Shown: positions 7,744 through 18,051, counted from the stretch's first letter. The stretch is DNA of 64,000 bases from Deltaproteobacteria bacterium (GCA_021824175.1 JAKALP010000023.1:1-64000); one strand, 5' to 3'. Translations and numbers: made by a program. Notes: a model not told the origin generated them from the sequence alone.

Positions 7744-10700
7744 ATGCTCGCCAAAATCATCACCGCCTCCATTAACAATAAATTTCTGGTGATGCTCGTT
7801 ACTGTCTTCATTGTGGCTGGAGGGCTTTATGCGCTGTCCAACACGCCGGTGGATGCTATCCCCGATCTCTCCGACGTACAGGTCATCATCTTCACCGAGT
7901 ATCCGGGACAGGCCCCCCAGGTGGTGGAAGATCAAGTGACCTATCCCTTGACGACCCAGATGCTGGCCGTGCCGGGCGCCAAGGTCGTGCGTGGCTACTC
8001 CTTCTTCGGTTATTCTTTTGTCTACCTGATCTTCGAAGATGGCACCGATATGTACTGGGCGCGCTCGCGCGTACTGGAGTATTTGAATTACGTCTCAGGC
8101 AAACTGCCCCAGGGGGTCACTCCGACCCTGGGACCGGACGCCACCGGCGTGGGTTGGATTTACGAGTACGCCCTGGTGAGCGACCATCACAACCTGCAAG
8201 AGCTGCGTGCCATCCAGGATTGGTTTTTGCGCTACGAATTGACGGCTCTGGAGGGTGTGTCCGAAGTGGCCAGCCTGGGCGGATTTGTCAAGCAGTACCA
8301 GGTGGCCGTAGACCCAAACAAACTCATTGCCTATAACATCCCCATCACCGAAGTGATCATGGCCATCAAGAACAGCAATCTGGATGTGGGCGGCGGCGCC
8401 ATAGAGATGGCTGAAACCGAATTCGTGGTGCGCAGTCACGGTTATATTCGATCGATAGAAGATCTGAAAAACGTGGTGATCATGACTACGCCCCAAGGCA
8501 CGCCCATTCTGGTCAAGGATCTGGCCGAAGTACGCCTGGGACCGGAAATGCGCCGGGGTGTCGCCGAACTGGACGGCCAGGGCGAAGTAGCCGGCGGCAT
8601 TGTGGTGATGCGGTTCGGCGAAAATGCGCTTAAAACCATTGAGCGAGTGAAAGCCAAGCTGGAAGAACTTAAATCCGGACTGCCCGACGGGGTGAAGATC
8701 GTTCCCGTGTACGATCGCTCCGCTCTGATCGAGCGCGCCGTGGCGACCCTTAAGGAGAAGTTGATCGAAGAGAGCATTGTGGTGGCCCTGGTGACGGTTT
8801 TTTTTCTCTTCCACCTGCCCAGCGCTTTTGTGGCCATAATTACCTTGCCCCTAGCCATTTTGATGGCTTTCATCGTGATGCACTATCAGGGCATCAACGC
8901 CAATATCATGAGCCTGGGCGGCATTGCCATTGCCATTGGCGCCATGATCGACGCGGCCATCATCATGATTGAAAATGCCCACAAACATCTGGAACGCGAC
9001 CGGGGAAGTAAATCCCACTGGCGGATCATCCAGGAGGCGGCCGTGGAAGTGGGGCCGACCCTTTTCTACTCTTTGCTGGTAATCACCGTCTCCTTTGTGC
9101 CGGTCTTTACGCTGCAGGAGCAGTCCGGCCGTCTCTTCAAGCCCCTGGCCTTTACCAAGACTTATGCCATGGCCGCGGCGGCCCTGCTTTCCATTACGCT
9201 GGTGCCGGTGCTCATGGGTTGGTTTATCCGGGGCAACATCAAGCCCGAACATGCCAATCCCATCAACCGGTTTTTGCTGCGCATCTACCATCCGGCCGTG
9301 GATTGGGTTCTCAAGTGGCGCGGGGTGGCCATAGTGTCGGCTCTCGCGGTGATGCTCTCAATGGTGTGGCCCATCCACAAAATGGGTTCGGAATTCATGC
9401 CGCCGCTCTATGAAGGCGATCTGCTTTATATGCCCACCACTTTGCCGGGGCTTTCAGTGACCAAAGCCAAGGAGATTTTGCAGCAGACCGATCGCATCAT
9501 CCGAAAATTTCCGGAAGTAGAACGTGTCTTCGGCAAGATCGGCCGGGCCGAAACCGCCACGGACCCGGCGCCCATGATGATGATCGAAACCACCATCATG
9601 CTCAAGCCCGAAGAACAGTGGCGCAAGGCGCCGATTCATCGGTTTTACTCCGCTTGGCCGGCGTGGAGTGAGTTTGCGCGCAAACCATTGCGGCGAATAC
9701 TGCCGGAAGAAAAACCGATTTCCGTATCGCAGCTCATCGACGAACTCAACCGCTCCATTCAGTTTCCGGGTCTGACCAACGCCTGGACCATGCCCATAAA
9801 GACGCGCATCGACATGCTTTCCACCGGCATCAAAACGCCCGTGGGCATCAAGGTGATGGGGCCGGACCTGGAAGTATTGGGGCGGTTGGGGGAACAAGTC
9901 GAAGCCATCGTGCGCACCGTGCCCGGCACACTTTCAGCCATTTCCGAGCGCACCGTGGGCGGATCGTATTTGGACATTCACATTGACCGCGCCGCGGCCG
10001 CGCGCTACGGCATCAATGTGGGTACGATCCAGGAGATCATCCAAACCGCCGTGGGCGGCATGAGCATCAGTGAAACCGTAGAGGGCCTGGAGCGTTACCC
10101 CATCAGCGTGCGCTACGACCGCGATTTCCGCAGCGACCCCGAGGCCCTCAAGGGGGTGCTGGTGCCAGCCTCCGGCGGCCGTCACATCCCCCTGGGCCAA
10201 CTGGCCTCCATCACGGTGCGCAACGATCCGGACAGCATTAAGAGTGAAAACGCCCGGCGCACGGCCTGGGTTTATGTGGATATCAAAGATGTGGATGTGG
10301 GCACCTATGTTCGGAATGCCCAGAAGGCCGTGGCCAGCCACATCAAGTTGCCGACCGGTTACAGCATGGTGTGGAGCGGCCAGTTCGAATACATGCAAAA
10401 GGCGCGGCAGCGCTTGATGGTGATCATCCCTTTGACCGTGCTGATCATCTTCGTCATCATTTTTCTGAATACCAAGAGCTTGATCAAAACCGGCATTGTT
10501 TTTCTGGCCGTGCCTTTCTCCCTGGTGGGCGCATTCTGGTATCTGTATCTACTCGGCTATAATACGTCCATTGCCGTGTGGGTCGGCGTCATCGCCTTGG
10601 CCGGCCTGGATGCCGAAACCGGCGTGGTGATGTTGCTTTACCTGGATCTGGCGCACGCCTTGTGGCGCAGCGCCGGGCGCATGCGCACCCGGGGCGACCT

Positions 10701-10971
10701 GGTGCAAGCCATCCACCACGGCGCGGTCAAGCGCATCCGGCCCAAGATTATGACCATTGCCGTGATCATCGCCGGTCTGCTGCCCATCATGTGGAGCCAC
10801 GGCGCCGGCGCCGATGTGATGAAACGCATCGCCGCGCCCATGGTGGGTGGCGTGATCACCTCAGGCCTGATGGAGCTGCTGGTCTATCCGGTGATTTACT
10901 TCATGTGGCGGGGAAGAATACTAGAGCAAAGCATGATACCTACCCAAACGGGAGATATTGAGGAGCATTGA
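7744..10971 (+). CDS. cusA: CusA-type heavy-metal efflux RND pump
   Basis: 1075 residues, the usual size of heavy-metal RND permeases. An N-terminal span is followed by the first periplasmic loop (NTPVDAIPDLSDVQVIIFTE, diagnostic of the HME class), a block of spans (LPLAILMAFIVMHYQGINAN, IGAMIDAAIIMIENAH with the charged residues of the proton path), a second large periplasmic loop and a second block of spans (IALAGLDAETGVVMLLYLDL). It exports metal ions from periplasm or cytoplasm through the adaptor and channel encoded upstream, using the proton gradient. Substrate Cu/Ag is by family and context; Zn/Co/Ni pumps (CzcA) are close relatives. Confidence 0.92.
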   Translation: MLAKIITASINNKFLVMLVTVFIVAGGLYALSNTPVDAIPDLSDVQVIIFTEYPGQAPQVVEDQVTYPLTTQMLAVPGAKVVRGYSFFGYSFVYLIFEDGTDMYWARSRVLEYLNYVSGKLPQGVTPTLGPDATGVGWIYEYALVSDHHNLQELRAIQDWFLRYELTALEGVSEVASLGGFVKQYQVAVDPNKLIAYNIPITEVIMAIKNSNLDVGGGAIEMAETEFVVRSHGYIRSIEDLKNVVIMTTPQGTPILVKDLAEVRLGPEMRRGVAELDGQGEVAGGIVVMRFGENALKTIERVKAKLEELKSGLPDGVKIVPVYDRSALIERAVATLKEKLIEESIVVALVTVFFLFHLPSAFVAIITLPLAILMAFIVMHYQGINANIMSLGGIAIAIGAMIDAAIIMIENAHKHLERDRGSKSHWRIIQEAAVEVGPTLFYSLLVITVSFVPVFTLQEQSGRLFKPLAFTKTYAMAAAALLSITLVPVLMGWFIRGNIKPEHANPINRFLLRIYHPAVDWVLKWRGVAIVSALAVMLSMVWPIHKMGSEFMPPLYEGDLLYMPTTLPGLSVTKAKEILQQTDRIIRKFPEVERVFGKIGRAETATDPAPMMMIETTIMLKPEEQWRKAPIHRFYSAWPAWSEFARKPLRRILPEEKPISVSQLIDELNRSIQFPGLTNAWTMPIKTRIDMLSTGIKTPVGIKVMGPDLEVLGRLGEQVEAIVRTVPGTLSAISERTVGGSYLDIHIDRAAAARYGINVGTIQEIIQTAVGGMSISETVEGLERYPISVRYDRDFRSDPEALKGVLVPASGGRHIPLGQLASITVRNDPDSIKSENARRTAWVYVDIKDVDVGTYVRNAQKAVASHIKLPTGYSMVWSGQFEYMQKARQRLMVIIPLTVLIIFVIIFLNTKSLIKTGIVFLAVPFSLVGAFWYLYLLGYNTSIAVWVGVIALAGLDAETGVVMLLYLDLAHALWRSAGRMRTRGDLVQAIHHGAVKRIRPKIMTIAVIIAGLLPIMWSHGAGADVMKRIAAPMVGGVITSGLMELLVYPVIYFMWRGRILEQSMIPTQTGDIEEH

Positions 10972-11297
10972 GGGACAAGGGACAAAGGCACAGAGGGACT
11001 GAGGGACAAAGGGACTGAGGGGTTGAGGGACGAAGAAGTATTTTTCGTGGCTTGGGGGTGCAATATTAAGCGGCTTAGTCTCGCTGGACGTTCGTAGAAG
11101 TACTCCCTCTCCTCGCGGAGAGAGGGTCCGGGTGAGGGGCCGAAAATGCGGAAAAAGATAAATACCAAGTGCATTGAACATCACTCATCACAACCAATAG
11201 AACTTAACGGCCGCTATGCAGCTTTTTATGGTACCCCTCAGCTCCTAAGTTCCTTTGTGCCTTTGTGCCTTTGTCCCTTAGTCCCTTTCCCAACAAC
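10972..11297. repeat. G-rich 8-bp-periodic element, inverted pair, with REP-like hairpin
   Basis: Right after the cusA stop, units such as GGGACAAA and GGGACTGA alternate (to about 11028) and end in GAAGAAGTATTTTT. An inverted counterpart (CCTTTGTGCCTTTGTCCC and more) lies at ~11235-11290. Between them is a REP-like hairpin CTCTCC-TCGC-GGAGAG (11107-11122) followed by AGGGTCCGGGTGAGGGGC, a motif type common between genes in many proteobacteria. No gene is seen. The element separates the pump gene from the Met/His-rich protein gene. Confidence 0.75.
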
Positions 11298-11357
11298 CAA
11301 ACTGGCGAATAACCAATCAACCAATCAACGATTCAACGAACCCGAAGGAGTACTACC

Positions 11358-11882
11358 ATGAAACGTATAATAATACTTTTTTCGATTTTACTTCTATCAT
11401 TGGGATATACTGGCGCGGCATTAGCCGCGGAGCACGATCACGGCGGCCACGGAGCCATGGCCGGCGAGACGTCTCCTGCCCAGGGCGACGGCCATGGCAG
11501 TATGCAGATGGGCAGCGGCCATGAAGGTATGCAGATGGGTGGCGGCATGATCATGCTGGAGAGCGTTACCGTCGATGGTATCCAGGCCATGGCCCATTTG
11601 ATGGGCTTACAGCAAGGCGGAGGCCAGGCCCCCACTGGCGCCACTCATAACTTCATGGTGGCCTTCGAAGCCCAGGGCAAGACCGTCACCCAGGGCCGGG
11701 TCGCGGTAAAGGTGACCGGACCGGATGGTCAGACTGGCAAGGCCGTTACCCTCACCCCGAAAGATGGCTTTTTCCGGGGAGACATCGAGCTGAAAACACC
11801 GGGCAAATATACCTTTGTGGTGGGCACCAAAATTGTCGACGACAAAGCGCGGCAGTTCAGCTTCAACTATGAGTTGAAATAG
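11358..11882 (+). CDS. Exported Met/His-rich protein, probably metal-binding
   Basis: 174 residues; the ATG follows GAAGGAG. A signal peptide (cleavage near AALAAE) is followed by a His/Met-rich stretch (HDHGGHGAMAGE, HGSMQMGSGHEGMQMGGGM) and then a beta-rich domain (THNFMVAFEAQGKTVTQGRV to FSFNYELK). Placed after the Cus-type pump, it may act like CusF, a periplasmic copper or silver carrier, but the fold is not recognisably CusF. That role is inferred from residue content and position. Its stop is only four bases from the stop of the converging glycosidase gene. Confidence 0.75.
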   Translation: MKRIIILFSILLLSLGYTGAALAAEHDHGGHGAMAGETSPAQGDGHGSMQMGSGHEGMQMGGGMIMLESVTVDGIQAMAHLMGLQQGGGQAPTGATHNFMVAFEAQGKTVTQGRVAVKVTGPDGQTGKAVTLTPKDGFFRGDIELKTPGKYTFVVGTKIVDDKARQFSFNYELK

Positions 11883-11886
11883 GCGG

Positions 11887-13746
11887 CTAAATCCGCCAGA
11901 TCCGTCCATAATTGCCCGGCACCTCAAACCAGTAGGGCACGCCGGCCTGGACCTGCTCCAGGTTGAGGGAGGGGTCCTCCTGGCCGTGCAGCATCTCCTG
12001 GTAGGTGCCGGCTTGCTGGAAGGTATAGGGCACCCACTGGGGCTGATCACCGAAATTCAAGGCCACCAGGCTGAAATGGACACCCTCTTTGCGGTGGAAG
12101 AGAAGTACTTGCTTGGATTGGTAGTTGTCATAATGGTTGTAGAAATAGTGTTCGCCCCGTCGCAATTCGGGCATGCTCTGGCGCAACGACAACAGCTTGC
12201 GGAAAAGGCTGATCATCTTTTTCCCGATGGGATCGTAGAAGTAATCCCAGCGTACCGGCCGCAGCAGCATGACCCGGCCCCAGCCATTGTAAGGAACGAA
12301 GTAATTTTCCCCCAACTCCTGGCCTTGCCAGATCATGGGGATTCCCTTGGCGGTCATCAGGCCGATCACATAGGGCTGCAACTTGTACCACTTGGAGCGG
12401 TCGCCCTCCTGCAGTAGAATATCATCTTTTTCCCAGAGCCCGAAATTGCAGATAAAACGCGGTTGGTCATGGTTTTCGATGTACTGCAGGGCGCTCTTGG
12501 CCAGGGTATCGGTGTTGTGGACGGCCTCGGCCGGATAGCCGTCCAGGCCCAGCCGCAATCCAAGTTCGCTGACCGCATCGGCGCTGCCGCCGGCGGTGCC
12601 CTGGGCCGCGCTCAGGGTTTCATTCTGCCAGGTGCAATTGCTGTAGGTTTTGGCCACGATCTCCACCGGCGCTTCAAGCTGCTCGGCGCATTGAACCAAC
12701 GTGATTTCATGGTCGCCCTGGAAGCGCAACCAGTGATCGCCTTGTAAGGTCTTGGCCTTGACGGTTTGATAGGTCTCATAAGTGAGGTTGGCGTAGCCGA
12801 CGCCCAGGGCGCCGTCCCAGTAGTTGGGCACGCAATCGTAACGGAAGCCGTCGCAGTGGTAGCAATCCAGCCAGTGAAAATTAACGGTATAAAAGAAATC
12901 CTGGGTAAAGGTGCGTTTGAAATCGGTGCTCTCGCCAAAATAGTCCTTGGCAAAGGGGCCCATAAAGGGATTTTCATTATAGCGCAGTTCCCGGTACACA
13001 TAACTATATGGGAACTGATTGCTGGTGTGGCCGTAAACCACATCGAGAATCACGGCCATGCCCCGGCGGTGGGCCTGATCGATAAAGCGTTGCAGATCGT
13101 TGCGTTTGCCGAAACGTTCATCCACCCCAAAGTAGCCGATGGGCAGATATCCCCAGTCGATGGTGTTGGCCACATTGGCCACGGGCATGATCTCCAGGCA
13201 GTTGACGCCCAGATCGTGGAGATAATCCAGCTTGGCCGTGGCCCCGGCGATATCGTTGCCAAACTCGGTCAGCATCAGTTCATAGATCACCAGGTCTTGC
13301 AGTTTGGGCGTTCTCCAGGCGCTTTCCTGGTAGCTCCAGGTGTGGGCGGTATAGCCCAGGGTGAAGGCGGAAAGCTTGCCGACCGCGTATTCCCGGGCAA
13401 AGGGGTCGATGATCCAATCGATCTCCTGGCCGGTGTATTGGTTGCGCAAAAGGAAGCGATAGACGTAGCGGCCCTTTTCGCCCCAGGCGGAAGCGGGGTG
13501 GGGCTTGTCGCCCGGATTGATCCAAAATTCCGCGGACCAGTAATCGCCGTACTCCGGATCGATGCTGTGCTGCAAGTCAAAGATCTTGGGTTGGATCGCC
13601 TGGAGGAACTGATCTTTTTCGTGGATGATTTTTACTTTGAGTTCATAGCCCTGCTCCTTGGAAACCCAGGGCAGAAAAAGGCCGAAGCTCACCACGTTTC
13701 CAGGTTTTTCTTTGGGACCGAGTTTATGCAAAGGCAGCAGTTTCAT
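11887..13746 (-). CDS. GH13 alpha-amylase-family glycosidase
   Basis: 619 residues; the ATG follows AGGAGG. An N-terminal CBM48/Ig-like part (residues ~1-135) precedes a (beta/alpha)8 barrel carrying the GH13 signatures: DVVYGHTS (region I), DGFRYDCVPNYWDG (region II, nucleophile Asp near 300), a Glu in VQCAEQLEAP (region III, near 350) and ENHDQPR (region IV, near 425). A beta C-terminal domain follows. There is no signal peptide, so the enzyme is cytoplasmic and likely acts on glycogen or maltodextrins as a branching, debranching or trehalohydrolase-like enzyme. The exact specificity cannot be told. No other glycogen genes are near. Confidence 0.85.
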   Translation of the reverse strand: MKLLPLHKLGPKEKPGNVVSFGLFLPWVSKEQGYELKVKIIHEKDQFLQAIQPKIFDLQHSIDPEYGDYWSAEFWINPGDKPHPASAWGEKGRYVYRFLLRNQYTGQEIDWIIDPFAREYAVGKLSAFTLGYTAHTWSYQESAWRTPKLQDLVIYELMLTEFGNDIAGATAKLDYLHDLGVNCLEIMPVANVANTIDWGYLPIGYFGVDERFGKRNDLQRFIDQAHRRGMAVILDVVYGHTSNQFPYSYVYRELRYNENPFMGPFAKDYFGESTDFKRTFTQDFFYTVNFHWLDCYHCDGFRYDCVPNYWDGALGVGYANLTYETYQTVKAKTLQGDHWLRFQGDHEITLVQCAEQLEAPVEIVAKTYSNCTWQNETLSAAQGTAGGSADAVSELGLRLGLDGYPAEAVHNTDTLAKSALQYIENHDQPRFICNFGLWEKDDILLQEGDRSKWYKLQPYVIGLMTAKGIPMIWQGQELGENYFVPYNGWGRVMLLRPVRWDYFYDPIGKKMISLFRKLLSLRQSMPELRRGEHYFYNHYDNYQSKQVLLFHRKEGVHFSLVALNFGDQPQWVPYTFQQAGTYQEMLHGQEDPSLNLEQVQAGVPYWFEVPGNYGRIWRI

Positions 13747-13941
13747 GATCGACCTCCTGAATTCCTCATGCGGGTTTGAAAGATGGAAGAAAAACCAAAT
13801 AGAAGAAACAGCAGGCAGCCAGCGTCGGGTGGACCTATTGGTAAGTGATGAAAAAGGAGAATGAAGTTTCAGCGAGAAGCGACCTACAGAAGATCTATAA
13901 TGCGGCTTTGGTTAACTTGCAAGCAGGCAATGCAGGTAATT

Positions 13942-16671
13942 TTAGCGATTATCCAACACCGAACGGATGATCTGGGCGATTTCGCTCTTGACCAATGGCT
14001 TGGTGGCCGCGGCCCTAATGCCAAGCCGTGCAAGCTCTGCTTCGTCGATCCGTTCGCTAAAACCCGAATAGAGGATGATGGGTATGTCCGGACGGATTTT
14101 GAGCAACTCCTGGGACAGCCGGTCGCCTTCCAAGTGGGGCATGGCCAGATCGGTGATTACCAGGTCAAATTGTAACGGATCGTTTTTGAACAACGCCAGG
14201 GCCTTCTGGCTTTCGGTTTCACCATGAACGCGGTACCCCATGCGCTCCAAGATCTGTTTGGACATTCTCACCAGACTGGCTTCGTCATCAATGAAGAGAA
14301 TTCTTTCGGAACCGGCCGGCACATCTGGCGACGTCTTGGCGCTGTTTTCGTCTGACATTTCAACGATGGGGAAAAGTACTTCCACGCTGGTGCCTTCGCC
14401 GGTCTGGCTTTCGACCTTGATGGCGCCACCGAAATGCTTGACGATTCCGTAGACCACGGCCAAACCCATGCCCAAACCTTCATCGACCGCCTTGGTAGTG
14501 AAGTAGGGTTCGAAAATGCGGTCGATGATTCTGGGATCGATGCCCATGCCTGTGTCTGTGATCACGATGCGGGCGTGCCGACCCGCGCTCAAGCCTTCAT
14601 ACTTGGTCGCGGCATTCTCTTCGAGGGCCATGGGAGCAACCTCTATGGTGAGTTGACCGCCACGCGCTCTCATGGCATGGACCGCATTGGCGCACAAGTT
14701 GAGAAGTATTTGGTGAATCTCCGTGACATTGCCAAGGATGATGTCCGAACCACAAGCGATTTTGGATTGCAGTGAAATCTTCTTGGGCAATGTGGCGCGA
14801 ATCAACGGCAGGGCGTCATTGACCACGGCGCCGATTGGGATGGGTTTTGTTTCAGAGGGCATTTTGCGCACGAATCGCAAGATTTGCTGTACCACCTCCT
14901 TGGCCCGCAATGAAGCCGCAAATATCTCCTTGAGATAATTTTGGCCTTGGGATTCGTGGCTGCGGCCGTCCAAGGCCAGTTCGGTATTGCCGATGATGAT
15001 GCCCAAAAGATTGTTGAATTCATGGGCTACGCCGCCGGCCAGGGTCCCGATGGACTCCATTTTCTGAGACATCTTAATCCTGGCTTCAATGGATTTCTTT
15101 TCGCTGATGTCGATGATGAACCCACGTATGCCAGTGAATTTTTCTTTTTGGCGAATAGGCGCAGAGTGATACAGGGATGGAAAGGTGGTTCCATCTTTGC
15201 GCAGCGATTCGTATTCGGATAAGCCAAGGTTCTCGCCGTTGAGTACCCGGTTGAAATTGGCCATGGCCCGCCGCCGGTCCGAAGGGTGAATTATATCGAT
15301 GCCGGTGACCTTAGAGAGAAATTCCTCCTGGGTATAGCCATATTGGATTGAGGCCTTGCGATTGACGAAGAGAAAGCGTCCTTCCGCATCCATTTCAAAA
15401 ATAGTCTCGGGAAGCAATTCCGCCAGTTCCCTGAACCGTCGCTCACTGTCGCGCAAGGCGATCTCCATGGCCTTGCGTTCGGTGATATCATGGGCCACCA
15501 CAAAGGCGCTGGCTAACTCTGCATGTTCATAGCGGTGGCGGGTTCTCAAGGCGACCCAGCGTTTATCACCGCTTTTGGTCAGGAATTGATACTCAACAGC
15601 TTCGGAAATTTTTTCTCCCGCCTGGCCGGACGCGATCCTGCTCAAATAGAGGTGCTGGCTCTCCTCGGTCAACAAATCCAGCGGGGCGATGGTCATAAAA
15701 TCTTCCCGCGAATAGCCGGTAAGTTCGCACATGGCATCGTTGACCGTGGTGATGTGACCTTTTTTGAAGTCAATCTCGTAAATACCGGCCGGCGCGTAGG
15801 TCATCAGATGGCGGTATTTCTCTTCGCTGTCGCGCAGTTTGGCCTGGGCCTGATGGCGCTCGGTGATATCCCGGGCGATCCCCATGAGGCCTATGATCCG
15901 GCCTTGGTCATCACGCACAAACCGGACGTTGTTTTCCAGCCAGCGTGTGCCGCCACTTTTAACATAGTTTTCGATCTCAATGGTCGCGCTGCGACCGGGA
16001 TCAACCCCCGGCTGGCCGTCGCGCTCCATCTCAAGGGCCAGCAGCTCAGAGGCCCTGGCCAGGGCCTCCGGGGTCATAATCACTTCGGCGGTTTGATGTT
16101 CGCGCTCTTCGGGCGTAAATCCGAGTATCTTTTCCAGGGAAGGGCTGCTGTATGTGGATTTGAAATTGAGGTCCGTGGTCCAGATGATGTCGGCCATGTT
16201 CTCGGTCAGAAATTTGAACAGGGCCGTCTTTTGCTTCAACTGGGCTTCGGCGAGCTTTTTGTCCGTGATGTCCGTGGCAATATGAATCACCCTAACCAGT
16301 TGGCCGTCTGGGTCGAAGACCGGCGTGCAAGTGACCAGAAATGTGCCTTGCAAGGATTCGACCACCATTTCAACCGTCTCGGCCTTGCCCGAAGCAATCA
16401 GCCGCGCCATGGGGCATTCCGCGGGCGGGTTTTTGAGAGCCTGGTCGTGCATGATCTGGTAACATTTCCGGCCGGCCAGCTCCTGTGCGGACATCCCCGT
16501 GGCCCGTTCGGCGGCTGGGTTGGCACTGATAATCTCCTGATTTTTATTCAGGATAAAGACCGGTTGGGATAGCGCGTAGAAGATATTCTCGATGTCGCGC
16601 TTTTTGACAAGCGCCGCCTCCAGGGTTTTAACCCTTTGTTGCAACTCTTCATAGGAGGGCTCGGGCTGCAT
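13942..16671 (-). CDS. Hybrid histidine kinase with four PAS domains and C-terminal receiver
   Basis: 909 residues, no membrane spans. Four PAS domains with PAC ends fill residues ~20-530; the first contains Cys residues (GRKCYQIM, PAECPMARL). The HisKA box is MESIGTLAGGVAHEFNNLLG, the HATPase has DTGMGIDPRIIDRIFEPYFT and GLGMGLAVVYGIVKHFGG, and a receiver follows (RILFIDDEAS, phosphoacceptor in LVITDLAMPHLEGDR). It should sense a soluble or redox signal in the cytoplasm and pass phosphate to its own receiver and then a partner not encoded beside it. AGAAGGA before the ATG supports the start. Confidence 0.93.
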   Translation of the reverse strand: MQPEPSYEELQQRVKTLEAALVKKRDIENIFYALSQPVFILNKNQEIISANPAAERATGMSAQELAGRKCYQIMHDQALKNPPAECPMARLIASGKAETVEMVVESLQGTFLVTCTPVFDPDGQLVRVIHIATDITDKKLAEAQLKQKTALFKFLTENMADIIWTTDLNFKSTYSSPSLEKILGFTPEEREHQTAEVIMTPEALARASELLALEMERDGQPGVDPGRSATIEIENYVKSGGTRWLENNVRFVRDDQGRIIGLMGIARDITERHQAQAKLRDSEEKYRHLMTYAPAGIYEIDFKKGHITTVNDAMCELTGYSREDFMTIAPLDLLTEESQHLYLSRIASGQAGEKISEAVEYQFLTKSGDKRWVALRTRHRYEHAELASAFVVAHDITERKAMEIALRDSERRFRELAELLPETIFEMDAEGRFLFVNRKASIQYGYTQEEFLSKVTGIDIIHPSDRRRAMANFNRVLNGENLGLSEYESLRKDGTTFPSLYHSAPIRQKEKFTGIRGFIIDISEKKSIEARIKMSQKMESIGTLAGGVAHEFNNLLGIIIGNTELALDGRSHESQGQNYLKEIFAASLRAKEVVQQILRFVRKMPSETKPIPIGAVVNDALPLIRATLPKKISLQSKIACGSDIILGNVTEIHQILLNLCANAVHAMRARGGQLTIEVAPMALEENAATKYEGLSAGRHARIVITDTGMGIDPRIIDRIFEPYFTTKAVDEGLGMGLAVVYGIVKHFGGAIKVESQTGEGTSVEVLFPIVEMSDENSAKTSPDVPAGSERILFIDDEASLVRMSKQILERMGYRVHGETESQKALALFKNDPLQFDLVITDLAMPHLEGDRLSQELLKIRPDIPIILYSGFSERIDEAELARLGIRAAATKPLVKSEIAQIIRSVLDNR

Positions 16672-16714
16672 TGAGAATCCTTCTGGTTGTGGTCTGCAAG
16701 CCGGCGCAGCAGAT

Positions 16715-17956
16715 CTAAGTATAGGCTTCCAGCGCTTCCTTCATCAACCGGGCAATGGGCATGCGCTGGGGGCAGCGCGCTTCGGCCGCTGTGTAGTCCA
16801 TGGCCGCCAGCTGCTCGCGGATGGTTGCGGGCAGCGCCGAAAATTGGGCCCTGGCCCAGTCTGGGCGACCGTAAGAACGGCAATACATGTGATAGCGCAT
16901 AATGCTGCTGACCGGGATTTGGGCGATCAGGGCCGACTCGCAGATCTGGCCGCAGCCGGTGCAGTAATGCCCTCCCGTGGCGCAGGCGTATTGCTGGAAG
17001 AGATGCATCTCTTGGGAGGTCAAGGGTGTGGGATCGACGGCCGCATCCACATTGGATTTAAGCAGTTGCATGCTGTCCATCTGGGAGCAGATGCTGGCAA
17101 TGCGTGGGTTTTGCCATACGGCTTTGAGTTTGGCCTGGGGTTCGCTCCAGCCTTTCTTTTTAAACTGCTCGGCCAGGGCTTTGCCCTCCTTGGTGGCCTG
17201 GCTAAAGTCGTACCAGGACTCTTTGGCCTGGCTCTTCATGGCGGTCAAGCCAATGCCGGCTTTGGCGCAAGCTTCCACGGCGGCTTGCATGGCGTCGGTG
17301 TACATGATGCGGAAGTTGTAGGTCAGCATGATGCCGTCGATCCAGCCCAGCTTGGCCGCGCCTTGGAGCAGTTCTTCCATATTGCGATGGGTGCTGAAGC
17401 CAAAGAGGCGGATTTTGCCTTCGGCTTTGGTTTTTTCAACCCACTTGCGGGTTTGATCGCTGAGCTCGTCTATGCTTTTCATGCCATGAATGAAGTAGAG
17501 ATCCAAGTATTTGGTGTTCAGGCGCTCCAGGGAACGGTCGAGTAGTTGAGCCATGCCGCCGGGATCGCGGTCATCGGATTTGGAGACCAGAAAGATCTTT
17601 TCCCGGTCCTGGGGATATTTGGCGAAATACTTCCCGTAACCGGTTTCACTGCCGCCGTTTTCATAGCAGTCGGCCGTGTCCCAGTAGGTGACGCCCCACT
17701 GCAACGCCTGGCGCAGCAACAGCAGGTTGGCGCCGATATCGAACATGCCGCCCAGCCCCAGGATGGAGACTTGGCGTCCGCTTTTGCCATAGGGGCGGGC
17801 CGGCACTCTGATATCCCCGCTTTGCTGGGCCAAGAGTGGAATATCTATCTTTTGCGCGCCGGCCGTGCCGGACAGCAGAGAGCCAACCCCGGCCGCGCCG
17901 GCCGCAATTAAGAATTGGCGCCTTGAGCAACCTTTGGTGTTATCTTCTTGCTTCAT
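16715..17956 (-). CDS. Tat-exported aldo/keto reductase with Fe-S-type C-terminus
   Basis: 413 residues from the ATG at 17956, preferred to one 15 bases upstream because GGAAGGGGG precedes it. The N-terminus is a twin-arginine signal (CSRRQFLIAAGAAGVGSLLS). The aldo/keto reductase barrel shows the catalytic set: Asp and Tyr in DTADCYENG, Lys in LVSKSDD and His in YFIHGMKS. The C-terminal part has Cys residues (HYCTGCGQICE, later MYCRSYG and EARCPQR) as in iron-sulfur aldo/keto reductases. It is the last gene of a minus-strand cluster with a membrane ferredoxin and a DUF362 protein, so it may receive electrons outside the cytoplasm. The substrate is unknown. Confidence 0.88.
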   Translation of the reverse strand: MKQEDNTKGCSRRQFLIAAGAAGVGSLLSGTAGAQKIDIPLLAQQSGDIRVPARPYGKSGRQVSILGLGGMFDIGANLLLLRQALQWGVTYWDTADCYENGGSETGYGKYFAKYPQDREKIFLVSKSDDRDPGGMAQLLDRSLERLNTKYLDLYFIHGMKSIDELSDQTRKWVEKTKAEGKIRLFGFSTHRNMEELLQGAAKLGWIDGIMLTYNFRIMYTDAMQAAVEACAKAGIGLTAMKSQAKESWYDFSQATKEGKALAEQFKKKGWSEPQAKLKAVWQNPRIASICSQMDSMQLLKSNVDAAVDPTPLTSQEMHLFQQYACATGGHYCTGCGQICESALIAQIPVSSIMRYHMYCRSYGRPDWARAQFSALPATIREQLAAMDYTAAEARCPQRMPIARLMKEALEAYT

Positions 17957-18051
17957 GCGTCCCCCTTCCATTTTTAAGTGATATGGCAGTGGATGGAAGT
18001 CTTTAAACGATATATCGGTCCAACTGCTTTGGTTATATCACACAATTTTTC

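Noticed and set aside
15523-16572. 349-codon plus-strand frame
   Set aside because: Antisense to the PAS domains of the hybrid kinase; no family similarity and no ribosome site.
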